DNA from: an uncultured Selenomonadaceae bacterium | GTDB lineage: Bacteria; Bacillota; Negativicutes; Selenomonadales; Selenomonadaceae | Direction of reading: 5' to 3' | Assembly: GCA_905236665.1 (NCBI GenBank) | Contig: CAJONF010000063.1 | Location: 1 to 6,525, forward strand | Length of the DNA stretch: 6,525 nucleotides | Shown: piece after piece, positions 1 to 6,377 of the stretch | Numbering within the stretch: position 1 is the stretch's first letter | How the letters are laid out: every line of letters begins with the position of its first letter | Program-made: the position numbers and the translations under genes | The notes under the pieces: model-generated | Seen by the model: the letters and a program-made list of their open reading frames with translations, nothing else | Databases searched by the model: none | Told to the model about the DNA's origin: nothing

Positions 1-1028
1 AGGAAAGAAAACTCTAAAGGCTCGGTTATTCCAGTTAAAAATGACGTTAAAGCCGCCGAAAATAACATTCCGCCGATTATTTTTCGATTTTCAGGCTTTG
101 AAGTCTTATAAATTGCAAAAGCCGCGCCGATTAGCCCGAACATCATCGTTATAAACCGTCCGGACATGAATCTTGATATGCCTTCGTAAAATTTTGTAAT
201 GGAAGGGTCGCCTAATTGAGCAAAAAATATTCTCTGAGTGCCTTCAATCAGTTGTCCGTTAACAATTTCCGTTCCACCGAGCGCAGTTGTCCAAAATGGT
301 AAGTAAAAAATGTGATGAAGACCAAAAATCCCCAACATTCGCAATAAAAATCCATAAATTAGCGTGCCAATGTAGCCTGTGTCCTTAAAAAATTCTCCAA
401 AGTTCAAAATTACCTCTTGGAAGCTCGGCCAAATAACATACATTGAAATTCCTAAGCAAATCGACGCAAATGAGCAAATTATCGGCACTAAACGCGAACC
501 GCTGAAAAATCCAATGTACGGAGGCAATTCTGTCTTATAAAATTTCTTGTGAATCCAAAAAACCATAATTCCAATCAACATTCCGCCAAAAACTCCCGTT
601 TCTAGCGTCTGAATTCCTAAACACATACCTTGTCCGACGCTATAAATGTCATTTTCTGCTAATTTCCCCGTAATTTTTAGCGCGGTGTGAATTGTTGAGT
701 TCATTATTAAGATTGAAAGGATTGCAGATAAACCGACCGTGCCTTTGTCACGCGTGGACAGCCCAGTTGCCAATCCGACAGCAAATAATACCGGTAAATT
801 CACAAAAACTATGTTTCCTGCCGCCTCCATGAGCATAAAAATAATTTGTAGCCACCGAATATCAAAAAATTTAAAGACAACGAGCGTATTTGCATTGGAA
901 AGCGTGCCGCCTATGCCTAAAAGTAATCCTGCCGCCGGTAAAATCGCTATTGGTAGCATTAATGCCTTGCCAAACCTTTGAAGTTCGGCTAAAAAGGAAG
1001 AACCTTTAAGATTTGAAAGAATTTTCAT
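1..1028 (-). CDS. PTS glucose/maltose-type transporter, EIIC domain (3' end cut by window)
   Basis: This is the membrane permease of a phosphotransferase sugar system, which imports a sugar and phosphorylates it. Translation from the ATG at 1026-1028 gives 342 codons still open at the window edge. The N-terminus (residues 18-40) has the RFGKALMLPIAILPAAG run typical of PtsG. GVFGG is near 145, GLHHIFYLPFW at 236-246, and GITEPLEF at 333-340; the last is the conserved substrate-site motif with its glutamate (E336). The chain is strongly hydrophobic with many membrane segments. A segment near 254-275 (NGQLIEGTQRIFFAQLGDP) resembles the MalX and PtsG branches more than NagE, so the sugar is glucose, maltose or a related glucoside. 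The rest of EIIC and any EIIB cysteine domain lie outside the window. AAGGAG at 1036-1041 lies inside the end of the upstream ABC gene, and only 4 bp separate the two genes, so they are probably co-transcribed and translationally coupled. The family call is secure; the sugar is inferred. Confidence 0.93.
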   Translation of the reverse strand, partial: MKILSNLKGSSFLAELQRFGKALMLPIAILPAAGLLLGIGGTLSNANTLVVFKFFDIRWLQIIFMLMEAAGNIVFVNLPVLFAVGLATGLSTRDKGTVGLSAILSILIMNSTIHTALKITGKLAENDIYSVGQGMCLGIQTLETGVFGGMLIGIMVFWIHKKFYKTELPPYIGFFSGSRLVPIICSFASICLGISMYVIWPSFQEVILNFGEFFKDTGYIGTLIYGFLLRMLGIFGLHHIFYLPFWTTALGGTEIVNGQLIEGTQRIFFAQLGDPSITKFYEGISRFMSGRFITMMFGLIGAAFAIYKTSKPENRKIIGGMLFSAALTSFLTGITEPLEFSF

Positions 1029-1032
1029 CGAT

Positions 1033-2496
1033 TTACTCCTTACGTTTGTTTGAAAATGTAATTTCAATGCGTCCAAGTTCAGAAAAATAATTTGAATCGT
1101 GCGTGATGATTATCAACGTGCGATTTTTTGTTGCCTCAATCAGATTTTCTATCAATTTTTCTGCACTTTTTTTATCTAAACCGGCTGTCGGCTCATCTAA
1201 AATTAAAATATCTGCATTTTTCGCCACGGCAAGCGCAATTTGCAAACGATTTCTTTCCCCTCCTGATAAATTTGCGCCGTCCTCGCCAATATTAGCGTCA
1301 ATATTAAAATTATCAAGCCTAACAATCTTCAACGACGCTAAAATTTCTTCGCCAGTGATATTTTCATGCAAAATCTTGAAATTCTCGCGAATCGAACTAG
1401 AAAAAATGTAATTTGTAAATGTTGACGCCGCAATTTTGCCATTAACAGCAATTTTTCCGCTATCTGGTTCAAAAAGTTTCATCAAAAGATATAAAAGCGT
1501 CGTTTTCCCTGCGCCACTCTCACCAACTATCGCAATTTTCTCGCCGCGCTTAATGTTTAAATTAAAATCGTCAAAAATTTTCCCGCCGCCATAACTGAAA
1601 CTCAAATTTTTAATCTCAATCGCTCTATCAGTTTGAAAAATCTGCGTTGAAGTAATTTTTTTGGTGTCTTGAAGTTCGATTGAGCGAATTTTTTTTAAAG
1701 TTCGTATTGCCGACGGTATTTGAGCAAAAATTTCCAACGTAGCCAAAAAAATTAGCGTCCAAACCGTTAAAGCGATTTTATCAGCTACCAACGCAACTTT
1801 CAACAATATAAAAAAAAATCCCGCCGCGTTCAAAATCTTAAAAGCCGTGTCGAAATTGATTTGCCGCGCAGTCAGCTTGAAATTTTCCTCTCCGAAACTT
1901 TTTGACGCCTGATTTAAAATTTTTATTGCAGGTTTTGTGCTGAAAATTTTTAATTCGTCACGTCCGTCGCTGAAATTTAAAATTTTTTCCCGATAATCCG
2001 AGTCGTCAGCAGTTTTTATATTAATCTGTGCGGCAAAAATTATATTTGTGATAAAAATCAGCGGCAAAATCGGTTCGCGCAGGAAATATGTGAGCAAAAT
2101 CGTCACAGATGCGGCGGTTGATAGCGGCAACACCACTCGCGGCAAGAAATCTTTCAATAAATCGGCTGAAACTGTTAATTCGTGTAAAAATTCGCCTTCG
2201 CGAGTGCGTCCAGACCTCATCGGCAAGATTTTTGCGGCTCGAAGATATAATTTGCCGCGTAAATCGTCTAAAATCTTGAAAATAATCTTGTGCGAGATGA
2301 ATCTATCGAAATATCTGAGCGCGGCGCGTGAAATTCCTGCTGTTCGAACCAAAGTTATGCCGATTGACAGCGTTGACAACGGCGGATGCAGTGCAGAGGT
2401 CGCGATTAGCCATGCTGAAGCCGCCATTAGTAAAATTTCACTCAATGCGGCGGACAAATTTGCTATAATCGCGGGCAAAAATCTTTTTGAAGTCAT
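1033..2496 (-). CDS. CydC-like ABC half-transporter, membrane plus ATPase domain, compact
   Basis: This 487-aa protein is an exporter-type ABC half-transporter. Membrane segments lie near residues 8-36, 118-137, 141-157, 222-238 and 241-258. The pattern AWLI..S..HPP.STLSIGI..VRTAGISRA..RYFDRFISH (29-69) is the CydC hallmark; CydC with CydD exports glutathione or cysteine and supports cytochrome bd assembly. The ATPase domain has Walker A GESGAGKTT (325-333), signature LSGGE (410-414), Walker B ILILDE (430-435), D-loop AGLD (438-441) and the switch His466. It is shorter than the usual ~570 aa. Between VNG (351-353) and the IFSSSIREN segment (364-372) about 14 residues are missing, and Phe360 sits where the Q-loop glutamine is expected. 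The start chosen is the ATG at 2494-2496, behind GGAAGGTGA. The frame stays open 91 codons upstream to 2769, but that part is Lys/Phe/Asn-rich and precedes the natural CydC N-terminus. No cydD or cydAB is visible. ABC exporter is certain, the CydC subfamily likely, the substrate unknown. Confidence 0.88.
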   Translation of the reverse strand: MTSKRFLPAIIANLSAALSEILLMAASAWLIATSALHPPLSTLSIGITLVRTAGISRAALRYFDRFISHKIIFKILDDLRGKLYLRAAKILPMRSGRTREGEFLHELTVSADLLKDFLPRVVLPLSTAASVTILLTYFLREPILPLIFITNIIFAAQINIKTADDSDYREKILNFSDGRDELKIFSTKPAIKILNQASKSFGEENFKLTARQINFDTAFKILNAAGFFFILLKVALVADKIALTVWTLIFLATLEIFAQIPSAIRTLKKIRSIELQDTKKITSTQIFQTDRAIEIKNLSFSYGGGKIFDDFNLNIKRGEKIAIVGESGAGKTTLLYLLMKLFEPDSGKIAVNGKIAASTFTNYIFSSSIRENFKILHENITGEEILASLKIVRLDNFNIDANIGEDGANLSGGERNRLQIALAVAKNADILILDEPTAGLDKKSAEKLIENLIEATKNRTLIIITHDSNYFSELGRIEITFSNKRKE

Positions 2497-2497
2497 G

Positions 2498-2546
2498 AAA
2501 TCACCTTCCGAGCCGAAAATTAGCCGCGCAGAGGAAAAATCCTGCC
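2498..2546 (-). promoter_or_regulatory. Leader of the ABC gene with bulged hairpin and RBS (copy A of a shared leader)
   Basis: Read on the minus strand, GGCAGGA opens a small hairpin: GCAGGA pairs with TCC and TGC across a two-base bulge (plus positions 2528-2545). GCTAATTTT (2516-2524) follows, then CTCGGAAGGTGATTT (2498-2512), which contains the ribosome binding site and ends just before the ATG. The same elements, in the same order, precede rbgA at 3766-3818. Confidence 0.55.
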
Positions 2547-2626
2547 GAAATCGGTTTTTAAAGGCGTTTTTGATGTTCAAAGTGCCAATTCCAAAATATG
2601 AGAATTTATGTATACAAGATTTATGA

Positions 2627-2654
2627 TTGACAGTCCGTTTTTTTTTTTTATAAT
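2627..2654 (+). promoter_or_regulatory. Consensus sigma-70/sigma-A promoter with poly-T spacer
   Basis: TTGACA (2627-2632) and TATAAT (2649-2654) both match the housekeeping consensus exactly, with a 16-bp spacer. Positions 2638-2649 are an unbroken run of 12 T; 11 of these lie in the spacer and the last is the first base of the -10 box. The predicted start is near 2660-2661. It points away from the ABC gene and toward the 3' end of rbgA, with no plus-strand coding frame downstream, so the product is most likely a short RNA. Confidence 0.7.
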
Positions 2655-2659
2655 GTTTT

Positions 2660-2735
2660 AGCCAATAAACTTGGTAAAAAAAATCTGTTCTGTGGAAAAA
2701 TCTCGTCTTCACTACGTAAGCGGCGGGATTTTTTC
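2660..2735 (+). ncRNA. Candidate small RNA, about 75 nt, unknown family
   Basis: The interval runs from the predicted start of the consensus promoter to the first terminator hairpin. A small 5' hairpin (CCAA, five-base loop, TTGG; 2662-2674) is followed by an A-rich linker and the terminator stem. No open reading frame fits: the ATG at 2653-2655 meets a stop after one codon. I do not recognise 6S RNA, SRP RNA, a T-box or a known riboswitch in it. If the first terminator leaks, the RNA could extend to about 2807 or 2890. It is predicted from promoter and terminator only. Confidence 0.42.
2696..2734 (+). terminator. Intrinsic terminator, plus strand
   Basis: AAAAATCTCGTC (2696-2707) pairs with GGCGGGATTTTT (2722-2733) over 12 bp, including two G-U pairs, around a 14-base loop. 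A run of six T (2729-2734) ends it. On the minus strand the G-U pairs become A-C mismatches, so the hairpin favours plus-strand transcription. It lies about 35 bp after the predicted start of the consensus promoter. Confidence 0.6.
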
Positions 2736-2781
2736 GATTAAAAGTGTCTGGCACGTCAAACCTCACCAATAAAGAGCTTTC

Positions 2782-2807
2782 TCCGATTAAATTCGGAAAT
2801 TTTTTTT
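2782..2807 (+). terminator. Second, weaker terminator-like hairpin, plus strand
   Basis: TCCGA (2782-2786) and TCGGA (2793-2797) form a 5-bp stem with a six-base loop, followed by AA and eight T (2800-2807). An alternative larger fold pairs AGCTTTCT (2775-2782) with AGAAGCT (2808-2814). The stem is short, so this could be a back-up terminator or part of a longer structured RNA. Confidence 0.4.
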
Positions 2808-2850
2808 AGAAGCTGGAAAATCATAGATAGCAAGAATAAAAAATCATTTA

Positions 2851-2890
2851 TAATAAAAAGAGCCCTTCGGCGAGCGTCGGAGGGTTTTTT
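2851..2890. terminator. Terminator after rbgA, possibly bidirectional
   Basis: CCCTTCG (2863-2869) pairs with CGGAGGG (2878-2884) around an eight-base loop. T6 follows on the plus strand (2885-2890). On the minus strand the stem is flanked by an A6 run and by CTCTTTTTATT, and it starts 18 bp after the rbgA stop codon. It would end rbgA transcripts and also stop any plus-strand RNA before it runs antisense into rbgA. Confidence 0.75.
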
Positions 2891-2907
2891 CGTTGCAAAT
2901 TTTAAAT

Positions 2908-3762
2908 TTAAATGTCATCAAGCGTAATTTTTCCTAATTTTCCTTCGCGAAAGTCAGATAAAACTAAACGTATAACTTTTTCTTCGTCGGTCACGCCGCC
3001 TTTACGAATACAACCGCGTTTCAATCCGATTTGATTTATTAAAACATTTCCTTTATTTGAAAGTGGTAAAGGCAATTTATAACGCTCAACAAGTCCAACG
3101 GGGAAATTTTCTGCTAAAAACTCTAAAAGTTTACAAGTTGTCAATTCTAAATCGTGAATTTCATCGCTAATTGCGTTTGTCCACGATAATTTTTGCGTAA
3201 TTTCTGCGTTATCGAACTTTGGGAGCAAAATTCCGGGCATATCTAGTAAATCTAGTCCGTCAGCAATCTTAATCCATTGTTTAGCACGCGTAATTCCAGG
3301 TTTATTTTCTATTTTAGCATGATTTGCGCCGGCTAAACGATTAATTAACGAAGATTTACCGACATTTGGTATCCCAACAATCATAATTCGAGCGGCGCGG
3401 GGTTTTGCACCATGTTTTACGAGCTTATGCGTCTTCGATTCGGATAAAATTTTAGAAATATTGATTAGATTGTTAATTCCCTTGCCTCTAACGGCGTCAA
3501 TGGCGACCGCTTGGAGTTTTTTTTCTTGAAAAAATTTAATCCAAGCGTCAGTTTTGTGTTTATCGGCGAGATCTGCCTTATTTAGAACAATAATTCGCGG
3601 TTTATCCCGAATAATTTCCTGCAACATGGGGTTTTGACTGCTGAAAGGGATTCTAGCGTCTAAAAGTTCGATAACGATGTCTACGAGCGGCAAATTTTCT
3701 TGAATAAGGCGTTGAGCGCGTTTCATATGCCCTGGAAACCACTGCAAAATATCTTTTTCCAT
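2908..3762 (-). CDS. rbgA: Ribosome biogenesis GTPase RbgA/YlqF
   Basis: This cytoplasmic GTPase acts late in assembly of the 50S ribosomal subunit. Its 284 aa match the family length. The G motifs are in circularly permuted order: G4 NKAD (61-64), then G1 GIPNVGKSS (130-138), a GIT segment (156-158) fitting G2, and G3 DMPG (174-177). QWFPGHM near the N-terminus carries His12, which aligns with the catalytic His9 of Bacillus subtilis RbgA. The C-terminal tail RGCIRKGG (249-256) to FREGKLGKITLD (271-282) matches the RNA-binding end of the family. The ATG at 3760-3762 follows GGAAGGTGA at good spacing. The gene lies 86 bp after the FtsA-like gene on the same strand, with a terminator-like hairpin between them, so its own expression may depend on readthrough or on regulation of that hairpin. 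A strong hairpin follows the stop codon. All key residues are present. Confidence 0.97.
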   Translation of the reverse strand: MEKDILQWFPGHMKRAQRLIQENLPLVDIVIELLDARIPFSSQNPMLQEIIRDKPRIIVLNKADLADKHKTDAWIKFFQEKKLQAVAIDAVRGKGINNLINISKILSESKTHKLVKHGAKPRAARIMIVGIPNVGKSSLINRLAGANHAKIENKPGITRAKQWIKIADGLDLLDMPGILLPKFDNAEITQKLSWTNAISDEIHDLELTTCKLLEFLAENFPVGLVERYKLPLPLSNKGNVLINQIGLKRGCIRKGGVTDEEKVIRLVLSDFREGKLGKITLDDI

Positions 3763-3765
3763 AAA

Positions 3766-3818
3766 AAATCACCTTCCGAGCAAAAAAATTAGGCAAGGAA
3801 TGAAATTTTCCTGCCTAA
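3766..3818 (-). promoter_or_regulatory. Leader of rbgA with bulged hairpin and RBS (copy B of the shared leader)
   Basis: On the minus strand the order is GGCAGGAA, loop, TTCC, one-base bulge, TGCC, then TAATTTTTTT, then CTCGGAAGGTGATTT (3766-3780) just before the start codon. The 15-base ribosome-site block is identical to that of the ABC gene at 2498-2512, and the hairpin has the same GCAGGA/TCC/TGC plan. Confidence 0.55.
3782..3818 (-). terminator. Hairpin with T7 tail: end of the FtsA-like gene or rbgA attenuator
   Basis: TTAGGCA (3789-3795) pairs with TGCCTAA (3812-3818), and GGAA (3797-3800) with TTCC (3808-3811), with one bulged base and a seven-base loop. On the minus strand the stem runs straight into seven T (3782-3788). 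It starts 30 bp after the FtsA-like stop and ends four bases before the rbgA ribosome site, leaving no room for a promoter between hairpin and rbgA. Confidence 0.65.
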
Positions 3819-3848
3819 ACTCAGTTCAAATGAAAAATTTTATGCTAA

Positions 3849-6227
3849 TCAATCTGTACGAATAAAATCACTTAGCGAAAATTTTTTATTTGGTGCAGAT
3901 TGGGCTGGCGTCACCAAATTTTCTTTGCGAATGGGCGTTTCAAGTTCGTCGAGCGGTTTAAATTCCAAACCGTCGGGGGTTTTCAAAATAATTTCGAGTT
4001 CGTCACCACTTTTCACAGGATCTGCGAAATCCACGGGCAATCCGTTGACTTTTATAACAAAACTCATGCGACTTTTTGCAGGTGGCGGCTTAAAATTGAC
4101 TGCAAGGAGCGCGTCACTAACCATAACGAAATTTTTTTCTTCGCGTTCATAAATAATCTGCGCGCCGTCCTCAATAATCGTATTTTCGTTAGATATTCGC
4201 CCGTTTACGCTCAAAAGTGCGGTTATAGTCGTCGGAACGGAAAATTCTTTGCCATTGTAATAAATTTTTATGTTTGCTACGCGATTTTCATCCTTAATAA
4301 TCTCGCCGACCTTAATTGCATCGTTGGGAACATATTCAATCGCATCGCCGGCATTTGGAATAGCGGAAATTTCTGCACGGTCGCCATTTAAAAAAATATC
4401 GGGCGTGCACGTAAAATGAGCCTTACTTCCGTTCAAAATATAATGAATTTTCTTTCCAGTGGGTGGAAAATTAGCTAAACGAAGAATTTCTCCTATAGTT
4501 CGTTTTGTTTTTGTGTTTAAAACGTCGCCGTCCTGCAAAATTCGAGTTGGGAGGCTAACTTCGTCATTTACGAGCAATTTTGGTGCGACGGAGAAAGGTT
4601 TTCCGTTCACAGTGACAGAAAAAGTTGGTTCAATAACAACAACGTCATCAATTTTAATTTTTGCGCTGATTCCGTCCTCGCCGGGCTGAATTTTTATATC
4701 GCAGTTGTTTTCCAGCGGCGTATCAAGGTTTGCGGGTTTATTGTTGACGAAAATTTTAGCAAAAGTGCCGAGCGTGCCTGGGAAAGATTTTTTTTCGCCG
4801 TTGATGTTAACTATTAAACCGAGACCGGGCTTGCCGTTAAACTTTTTGTAATCAATGCCCGCGCTTAAAATCGCGTCGCCAACGGTTAGATCGCGAAAAT
4901 GGAAAAGATTTTGTTCTGCGCCATTAATTTTTACGTTAAAGAAGTGAAACGAATCTGTTGAGGCGACTTTTAGAATGCCGAGTGGAGTTGCGGCGTCAGG
5001 AGAGCGCAAAACTTGCGGGATATTTTTAATGCCTTCGACGTTATCGGGTTTTCGGACTGCCACACGGTCAAGCGGCAAATTTAGAGCTTCAGCGACGAGT
5101 TTATTTAAATTTGGTGAGAGTGCACCGCCGCCGACGAGCAAAAGAGCTTGCGGCGGATCATTTCCGTTGAGTTCAAGAATAGTTTTCGCAATAGCGTTGG
5201 CAATCATGCCGACGTGTTCATTAATTGGCAACAAAATTTCCTCCGCGGTTAAATCGTAGCTGCGACCGAGAATATCGCTGAAAGTTGCGCCTTCGCCATT
5301 GGTTGCTTTACGTTTAATTTCTTCCGCGACGTTAAAATCTAGTAAAAATCTTTGAGAAATTGCCTCCGTGACCTCATCGCCGGCAAGTGGAACCATACCA
5401 TAGGCGATAACCGAACCATTTTTAGTAATTGCAACGTCAGACGTGCCTGCACCGATATCTACGAGCGCAATATTTAAATGGCGCATGGACGGCGGGACTA
5501 AAACATTAATCGCAGCGATTGGCTCCAAAGTCAATGCGCGAACGTCTAAACCGGAATAAGTCAGCGCGGTTTGCATTGAATCTACAACCTGCCGCGGCAA
5601 AAACGTAGCGATAACTTTTGTTTTAGCAATTTTTCCGCGTTGCCCGATTAAACTTTTCAGCTTAATTCCGTCAAGTTCGTAGTTAATAATGCTGAACCCG
5701 ACGCAGTAATAAATTTTGGCGTCAATTTTTTTCTCATTGGTTAGTTGAGATTGTGCAAGCTGAACCGCGGCGAAATTCAAGGACGTTTGAACTTCATCGG
5801 TTATCACGCCGCTAACTTCGATAGTCGATTCAGCAGTCATTGTGTAGAGTGCACGCCCCGCCGCCGCGATAGCCGCGCTTTTGAGTTCGCCGACTTTGTT
5901 CGCCAGAAAATTTTTTACGCGGATTATCACTTCAGCGACTTGTGGCACGTCGTGAATTTGTCCATCGAGCATGGCGCGGCTAGTGTGTTCCATGCGGTGT
6001 GTTGCGATAATATTTAATTGCCCGTCGTCATCTTGTTCCGCAACAATACCTATAACCGAGCGCGTGCCGATATCAAGTGCGAAAATTTTTTCTTTGCCGT
6101 CGTCCTTGTAAGAAAATTTTTTTCGTGGATTTTTGGGCGCGTCACTTGAAAAATTTTTTTGACGCCCGCCACGTCTACGCGGCTTTTCTTCGGCGACCTG
6201 AGTTTCGTCGATAATTTTATCTGCCAT
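3849..6227 (-). CDS. FtsA-like actin-fold ATPase with long repeat-rich C-terminal extension
   Basis: FtsA-type proteins bind ATP through an actin/HSP70 fold; classic FtsA tethers FtsZ to the membrane. In this 792-aa protein residues 1-47 are a basic, probably disordered tail. Residues 48-425 are the FtsA-like core: phosphate-1 loop LDIGTRSV (51-58), an inserted 1C/SHS2-type region near 127-205, phosphate-2 loop VDIGAGTSD (256-264) and adenosine motif LLVGGGALSPNL (363-374). Classic FtsA is about 420-450 aa, so roughly 365 residues are extra. That part (about 430-752) repeats a beta-grasp-like plan of short strands with VNG or NGK turns and GD near the end of each unit. No FtsA-type amphipathic C-terminal helix is evident. 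No ftsZ is adjacent, so a role in division is not shown; a shape or envelope role is equally possible. The ATG at 6225-6227 has AAGGAG eight bases upstream. Core assignment is secure, cellular role uncertain. Confidence 0.9.
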   Translation of the reverse strand: MADKIIDETQVAEEKPRRRGGRQKNFSSDAPKNPRKKFSYKDDGKEKIFALDIGTRSVIGIVAEQDDDGQLNIIATHRMEHTSRAMLDGQIHDVPQVAEVIIRVKNFLANKVGELKSAAIAAAGRALYTMTAESTIEVSGVITDEVQTSLNFAAVQLAQSQLTNEKKIDAKIYYCVGFSIINYELDGIKLKSLIGQRGKIAKTKVIATFLPRQVVDSMQTALTYSGLDVRALTLEPIAAINVLVPPSMRHLNIALVDIGAGTSDVAITKNGSVIAYGMVPLAGDEVTEAISQRFLLDFNVAEEIKRKATNGEGATFSDILGRSYDLTAEEILLPINEHVGMIANAIAKTILELNGNDPPQALLLVGGGALSPNLNKLVAEALNLPLDRVAVRKPDNVEGIKNIPQVLRSPDAATPLGILKVASTDSFHFFNVKINGAEQNLFHFRDLTVGDAILSAGIDYKKFNGKPGLGLIVNINGEKKSFPGTLGTFAKIFVNNKPANLDTPLENNCDIKIQPGEDGISAKIKIDDVVVIEPTFSVTVNGKPFSVAPKLLVNDEVSLPTRILQDGDVLNTKTKRTIGEILRLANFPPTGKKIHYILNGSKAHFTCTPDIFLNGDRAEISAIPNAGDAIEYVPNDAIKVGEIIKDENRVANIKIYYNGKEFSVPTTITALLSVNGRISNENTIIEDGAQIIYEREEKNFVMVSDALLAVNFKPPPAKSRMSFVIKVNGLPVDFADPVKSGDELEIILKTPDGLEFKPLDELETPIRKENLVTPAQSAPNKKFSLSDFIRTD

Positions 6228-6247
6228 AAAGTTTTCTCCTTGTCGAT

Positions 6248-6272
6248 AAGGTTATTGCAATTATTCGCGAAT
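6248..6272. repeat. TTCGCGAAT-type imperfect repeat, copy 1
   Basis: On the plus strand AAGGTTATTGC (6248-6258), five bases, then TTCGCGAAT (6264-6272). The second copy at 6444-6469 has identical blocks with six bases between them. TTCGCGAA is itself a palindrome. This copy ends 21 bp upstream of the FtsA-like start codon, inside its leader. Confidence 0.45.
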
Positions 6273-6294
6273 TGACAGGCTAATTCCTTTAGCA

Positions 6295-6321
6295 CTTATA
6301 AAAAATAAGGGACAAAGTAAA
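6295..6321 (-). promoter_or_regulatory. Weak promoter candidate for the FtsA-like gene
   Basis: On the minus strand TTTACT (6316-6321) and TATAAG (6295-6300) are 15 bp apart. Both boxes resemble the housekeeping consensus but the spacing is short and the -35 box overlaps an inverted-repeat arm. It lies 68 bp or more upstream of the start codon. Offered only as a candidate. Confidence 0.28.
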
Positions 6322-6344
6322 CGATAAGATTAATCCTTTGTCCC
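6300..6344 (-). terminator. 9-bp inverted repeat with T-rich tail in the FtsA-like leader
   Basis: GGGACAAAG (6309-6317) and CTTTGTCCC (6336-6344) are perfect inverted repeats around an 18-base loop. On the minus strand the stem is followed by TTATTTTTTA, the layout of an intrinsic terminator; on the plus strand no T run follows. It sits upstream of the FtsA-like gene, where a minus-strand terminator is unexpected unless it is an attenuator. A protein operator is the alternative. Confidence 0.45.
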
Positions 6345-6377
6345 CAATTCTGAAAAAAATTTTTTCGCAAGTATCAT

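Larger units (their letters stand above)
2497..2907. other. 411-bp non-coding region between rbgA and the ABC gene
   Basis: From right to left it holds the rbgA terminator, two further hairpins with plus-strand T runs, a consensus plus-strand promoter, and the leader of the ABC gene. The only long open frame, a minus-strand extension of the ABC frame, has low-complexity composition and no good ribosome site. I saw no convincing minus-strand promoter for the ABC-PTS pair, although it must be transcribed either from here or by readthrough from rbgA. Confidence 0.7.

Noticed and set aside
2570..2590. A sigma-54 promoter at TTGGCAC on the minus strand before the ABC gene
   Set aside because: The TGGCAC block is present but the required TTGC-type -12 block is absent at the right distance.
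2048..2626. A 192-codon plus-strand open frame opposite the ABC gene
   Set aside because: It lies antisense to a protein with clear ABC motifs, has unstructured Lys/Ser-rich composition and resembles no family.
2497..2769. A 91-residue N-terminal extension of the ABC protein starting at 2769
   Set aside because: It is rich in Lys, Phe and Asn, overlaps the plus-strand promoter and hairpins, and goes beyond the natural CydC start. The ATG at 2496 has a good ribosome site and matches the rbgA start context.
2660..2893. 6S RNA, SRP RNA, tRNA or T-box in the intergenic region
   Set aside because: No cloverleaf, T-box core, SRP GGAAG-type apical motif or end-to-end 6S-like pairing was found; the 5' end does not pair with the 3' end.
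3900..4391. A 163-codon plus-strand open frame opposite the FtsA-like gene
   Set aside because: It is the antisense shadow of a well-supported gene and has no family-like motifs.
6050..6295. An 81-codon minus-strand frame overlapping the start of the FtsA-like gene
   Set aside because: It overlaps the FtsA-like coding region in another frame, has no sensible ribosome site, and its product has no recognisable motif.
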